Source of the DNA: Cruorifilaria tuberocauda
Lineage: Eukaryota > Nematoda > Chromadorea > Rhabditida > Onchocercidae
DNA length: 23,799 nucleotides
Direction of reading: 5' to 3'
NCBI GenBank assembly: GCA_013365365.1
Contig: JABVXU010000722.1
Span: 1-23,799 of the forward strand
Below, piece after piece: positions 19,817 to 23,799 of the stretch. The notes under the pieces were generated by a model. That model did not search any database, was not told the DNA's origin, and saw nothing but the letters and a program-made list of their open reading frames with translations. The number at the start of each line of letters is the position of its first letter. Positions within the stretch are counted from its first letter, which is position 1. The translations under genes were made by a program, and so were the position numbers.

Positions 19817-21840
19817 GTAATATATAAAAATGCAGGTATTTAACAATTTCAAGCATCTTTTCCAATTTTAGGTAAAACGAGAGAATTTCTTTACGATTTA
19901 TTTCATTTTAAAAGTTAATAAAGTTTCATTGGTGATATTTTGAAATGAAAAGTGAGAATAAGTAATAATTTAATTTAAATCATGATGAAACTAATTCGAA
20001 ATATAAATCAATAATCAATAACAAGATATTCCCGAGTAAATAGCAAAAAAAGACGGGAATAGCAAGAACAAAAATGTTAAATGATAAATCGATGATTGAT
20101 TGATGTAACCGATAAAGTGATTGGAAAAGTGAGTTATTTCGTTTTCTAAAAATATCAATGAGATTTTTCAGTTAAACCTACAAATTTTCAACCTTTCGAT
20201 CGATTGATCCCTGTATTGTAAACAAATAAAGATAACTTTAAAATTAGGTATCATTGAATTGATAAGAATTGAATGATTGATAAATGCATTTACCTGTTTT
20301 GAAAAAAAAATGAAAAGAATTAATAAAAATTTTTATATCAATCAAATTTGGTTCAGTTTTTTCTTCGTACTTTGCCAATCGATTTAAATCGTTTTTCATT
20401 ATTATGAATTTTACGATTATCATTTCATTTAGATAATCGTATGTAACGTTTGCTATTCAGAAATCCGGTTTATGATAGTGATTGATAGAATTTATCAATG
20501 AAATGCAATGAGAGGGAATGAAGAAATTTCGATCATTATTTAAAGTTGAAGGGAAAAGAAATAGCGATCAGTCATTCCGGTTTGTTTTCCAATTTAAAAA
20601 TCCGGTTTTCATAGTTGCTTCAATGGACCGAACAGCAAACAATGATAAGATAATAACCGAAGAAACTTCTCGTCTTGCTCTCAAGCACATTCATTTTACT
20701 TTCTTTCATGAATAAACCTAAGATACTAATTTTAAGTATTATTTATTAATAAATACATGATTGAAAAACAACTACATTAATTAATTAATTACTTACTGTA
20801 ATTAATTATGTACGAAATGATTTCTGATTCCAGAAATCATCTTCGAAGAAAAAAGGATTCTTTCCGGATGATTTATATTTGTCAAAAGTTTATAAACACT
20901 TTTACACAAACTATTCTTATACAAAAGATCATGAACTTTTTCTGGTCTTCATTTTTATAATTAATTAAACTGAAAGTGATCAATCATATATTCGATTATG
21001 TTAACACAAAGTAGATATAAGAATGAATTGTGCTAAACTAGAAGTTTAATTCGATAAATTGAAGGAAAAAGATTGAAGATTAAAAATTAATAACAAAATA
21101 AGTAAATAAGTAAATAACTAAAAATTCAAAAAAAAGCAAGAAGTAAGATTTAAAAGGAAAAAATAGAAAATTCAAGATTAATTTAGATAATCTCTTTAAT
21201 TCTTTAATTAATAATTCTTTTTTTAATATAAAATCGAATAACTGAAAAAGAATTTGATATACGAGAATTCAATTATTTTCGATGAATGCAATAAACCAAA
21301 CAACAACAATCCCAATGAAAATTTTATGGTTCCTTTCTTTCTCACTTCTTGTTACCTGAAAAAAAGTAAGAACAGGTAACGGTATAATTCGAAACTACGA
21401 GAACGGAACAAACAATAAATTGTAAAATAGATAAAGTAAAAAATACTAGTAAAAAAAACGAAGGGAATTATTAATTGAAAAAGAAGGAAATAATGATATA
21501 TCAATTACTTAACCTAACTTTACCTTAGCATTTAACTTCGCAATTAACAGCGCCTTTTTTAATCCTATAATTCTAAATTCTCTAAGACTTAATAAACAAT
21601 TTCATGTAAACAACCATTGTTTACTCATAAACAATCATTGTGCTATTATATGTAAGCATGAATTTCTAGGACACAATTGGAGAAAAACGAATGAATTGTC
21701 TCAAAAAAAGCTTAATTAAATTTTTGTTTTTTTCTGACTCAAAAAATTTTTCGAGAATTAATTACCAATTAACCGACATGAAATCGTTGATAATCCTATC
21801 ATATGCTAGCTCTTATCAGTTTATCAGAAAAGTAAAGATT
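19817..21840. other. Intergenic DNA, no supported gene
   Basis: A 65-codon plus-strand ORF at 20518-20715 is the only open stretch of note and has no recognised features. The remainder is A/T-rich with scattered homopolymer runs. Confidence 0.5.
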
Positions 21841-22250
21841 TACTTATGAGCACAATCCAGTCTTCCAAGAACGCTTTATTACTTTACACAGAAGTAATAG
21901 GATACAGCAATTAAGGTCAAGATAATCGTTTTGTGAGATAAAAATAGTTGAGTCGAGGGATAGGAGATGCTTTGCGTATCCTTGACCTTAGTGATGATCG
22001 ATTGGAAGAAGCTTAATCTGCTGACGATGAAATGAGTACGAAAGCGGGTCAAGTTCACTATGAGTAGCTAGTTGTAGAAGTGAGGTCTGATCCAATGCTA
22101 CCGATACTTATATGATTTTGGCCAGAACGGTGTTAGAGTAAAATCCGAGGATAATTGATTGAGAAAGTTGACGTGACGTTCGATAAGCCTCATACACTTA
22201 CTTAGACATTTATGAGGATATTGTAAAAATAAAGATCGAAGGTTACTAAA
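21841..22250. other. Less AT-rich non-coding stretch with inverted AGGTCA blocks
   Basis: This stretch is visibly richer in G and C than its surroundings, yet has stops in all frames. TAAGGTCAAGATA (about 21913-21925) is mirrored by TATCCTTGACCTTA (about 21977-21990). AGGTCA is the half-site of nuclear hormone receptors, so a control region is one possibility; a decayed repeat or an RNA gene are others. No tRNA-like signals were seen. Confidence 0.35.
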
Positions 22251-22471
22251 TATGAAAGGAAAATGGTAATTCCTCTGTTATCCGTTAAAACTGTGATAAG
22301 ATAAGAAATGACCTTTAATCATCATCCTTTGACGATAATGCTGAAATAAGAATGAATTGAGTTAGAAGAAAGCGTAAGATTCGCTTTAACTGAACAAAGA
22401 TATAATTTTATCACTTACAGAACTAACAGTTAGGTTTAAAATTATGTGATTTCGGTTTTCTACCAAAACAG

Positions 22472-22489
22472 TTATCAAAGTTTTGATAA
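22472..22489. promoter_or_regulatory. Palindromic TGATAA pair
   Basis: TTATCAAAGTTTTGATAA is a perfect palindrome apart from its two-base centre (arms of eight), presenting two facing GATA-type sites. Confidence 0.45.
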
Positions 22490-22564
22490 TAAGAATGGAA
22501 TTGTTACAAAACCAAATAATTACGTTCGTATTTGAAATGAAACTGATATTATCATTAGCATTTC

Positions 22565-22593
22565 TTATCAGTTAAAACTTTGATAACTGATAA
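22565..22593. promoter_or_regulatory. Second palindromic TGATAA pair
   Basis: TTATCAGTTA and TAACTGATAA form perfect 10-base arms around a nine-base loop that holds a third, overlapping TGATAA (22581-22586). It lies about 90 bases from the similar palindrome at 22472. Either a paired binding site or a small hairpin is possible. Confidence 0.45.
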
Positions 22594-23799
22594 AAACTTG
22601 TTGATATATAATAGAATTATCTGGCAATCTTAGCATTGCAAAATAAATATCAACACTTCATGCTCATTGCTTTTTTTAAATTGAAGTATATTATTAAGAA
22701 ATACTTAAGTTAAATAAATTAAAGTGATTTTAGTAATTAAATTACTCTTTGACCTTCGAAATCTTTCTTTCCTTAACTTATTATTATGAGGTAAAATTTC
22801 ATATGAATAACATCATGTGATAGATTAATAGAGTATACTTATAGATTAATGGAAGCAATAAGTATTTCTTTAAAAATTATATAAATGATAACATAAGTGT
22901 ATACTTATGGAATATTTAAGTAATCAGGAATGAATGAATTAATTAAATACGTACGATTATTTTGTATATTTAAAATATTTGACATTCCTGTTAGCTTTGA
23001 TAATGGGCAAAATATAAATTTGAATTTTTGAAAATAAATATGTTATCACTAATCGAGTAGGTGGATAGGCTTGGCTCAAAACCTTTCTTTTTAATCCTCA
23101 AAGATTTCTTGAAATTTTTCCTCATAAAAATCAGTATATATCGATACTATAAAATTTAAAAAAGATTCAAAAAAGTTCAAAGCAATTAATTGTTCAGATT
23201 TACTGAATATTTCAAATTCTTAAGTAATTAACAGATTATAAGATTTAATCAATTATGCAAATGGAAACGGAAATAAGTTAGAAATAAGGAAAGGCTTAAT
23301 ATATTTTAAATCGAAATATAAATAAATTCATATTATTTTGGTCAAAGATTTCAAAGTGATAACCTTAATAATGCAATTATCAAAATTCTCTTATTTGTTT
23401 ACAAACACTAAAACAATCAAATTTTTAATGTGCTAAATTTAGCATTACAATATTTTATTTGTAATATATAATATTAAAAATACATTTAAATCAAGTATAT
23501 TTGACATTTAATTAATGAATGATCTAATCGAGAAATAGCATTCGTGCAATTTATCATTGTCAATAACCTCTATCGCTCTCTTTAGTCTTTTTTAATATTT
23601 GATCATTTTTTTTTTCCGAAAAATTTATTATTTGTTTTGTTATATCCATCACTTTCCTCACAAATTCTCTCTCTACTAAAATTGAATTTATCAAAAATTA
23701 ACACTGATTTTTCTCTCATAATATCTATCAATCTTATACATCAAATCAGGTATCAATCCTACCTGTTCTCTATTACGTAACTAACAAGTATTATCTTTA
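22594..23799. other. AT-rich DNA to the window end, no gene recognised
   Basis: No exon with protein-like features or paired splice sites was found on either strand. A gene whose exons lie outside the window cannot be excluded. Confidence 0.5.

Noticed and set aside
20518..20715. 65-codon plus-strand ORF
   Set aside because: No recognised family and no splice partners; compatible with chance in this length of DNA.
1..23799. CRISPR array, bacterial operons, rRNA or tRNA genes
   Set aside because: No regularly spaced repeats of CRISPR type, no ribosome-binding-site gene order, and no tRNA-type internal promoter or cloverleaf was seen; the gene structure is eukaryotic.

Overview
This window is AT-rich nuclear DNA from an invertebrate eukaryote, most likely a nematode. 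The evidence is spliced genes with short exons, introns of about 40 bp to over 1 kb with GT/TTTNAG-type borders, splice acceptors a few bases upstream of start codons (as expected for spliced-leader trans-splicing), and protein families with the nematode/animal look. The base composition and the many-exon ENPP gene with long introns fit a spirurid/filarial-type worm better than Caenorhabditis or Strongyloides, but the species cannot be fixed from sequence alone. All exon models were built by hand translation and have not been checked against RNA.

Layout. 1-6040: mostly non-coding, with one weak candidate ORF on the minus strand (921-1265), two foldback (inverted-repeat) elements of about 220-240 bp, a dispersed 38-bp direct repeat, and dense clusters of TGATAA (GATA-factor type) sites and GGCGCT motifs that become thick upstream of the kinase. 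6054-8267 (+): a complete eight-exon protein kinase-like gene of 354 aa, Chk1/CAMK-like in outline, with substitutions at three of the best-known catalytic motif positions. 8268-9888: nothing recognised. 9889-18076 (-): a large multi-exon ectonucleotide pyrophosphatase/phosphodiesterase (ENPP) of type II membrane topology. Its catalytic domain is complete, with all seven active-site residues. The nuclease-like C-terminal half is recognisable but has one junction with an AT instead of an AG acceptor and two junctions where the phases do not fit. 19181-19814 (-): a small three-exon gene model (150 aa) of unknown function with an in-frame duplication of seven codons. 19815-23799: no supported gene; palindromic TGATAA pairs and a somewhat less AT-rich stretch with inverted AGGTCA sites.

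Together: the two minus-strand genes are head-to-tail about 1.1 kb apart and each has an acceptor just before its ATG, so independent trans-splicing or a loose operon are both possible. The kinase-like gene runs convergently toward the ENPP gene with about 1.6 kb between their 3' ends. The points most worth following are the GT-AT intron at the end of the ENPP catalytic domain, the altered kinase active site, and a hydrophilic repeat-built candidate exon inside the ENPP nuclease-like region.
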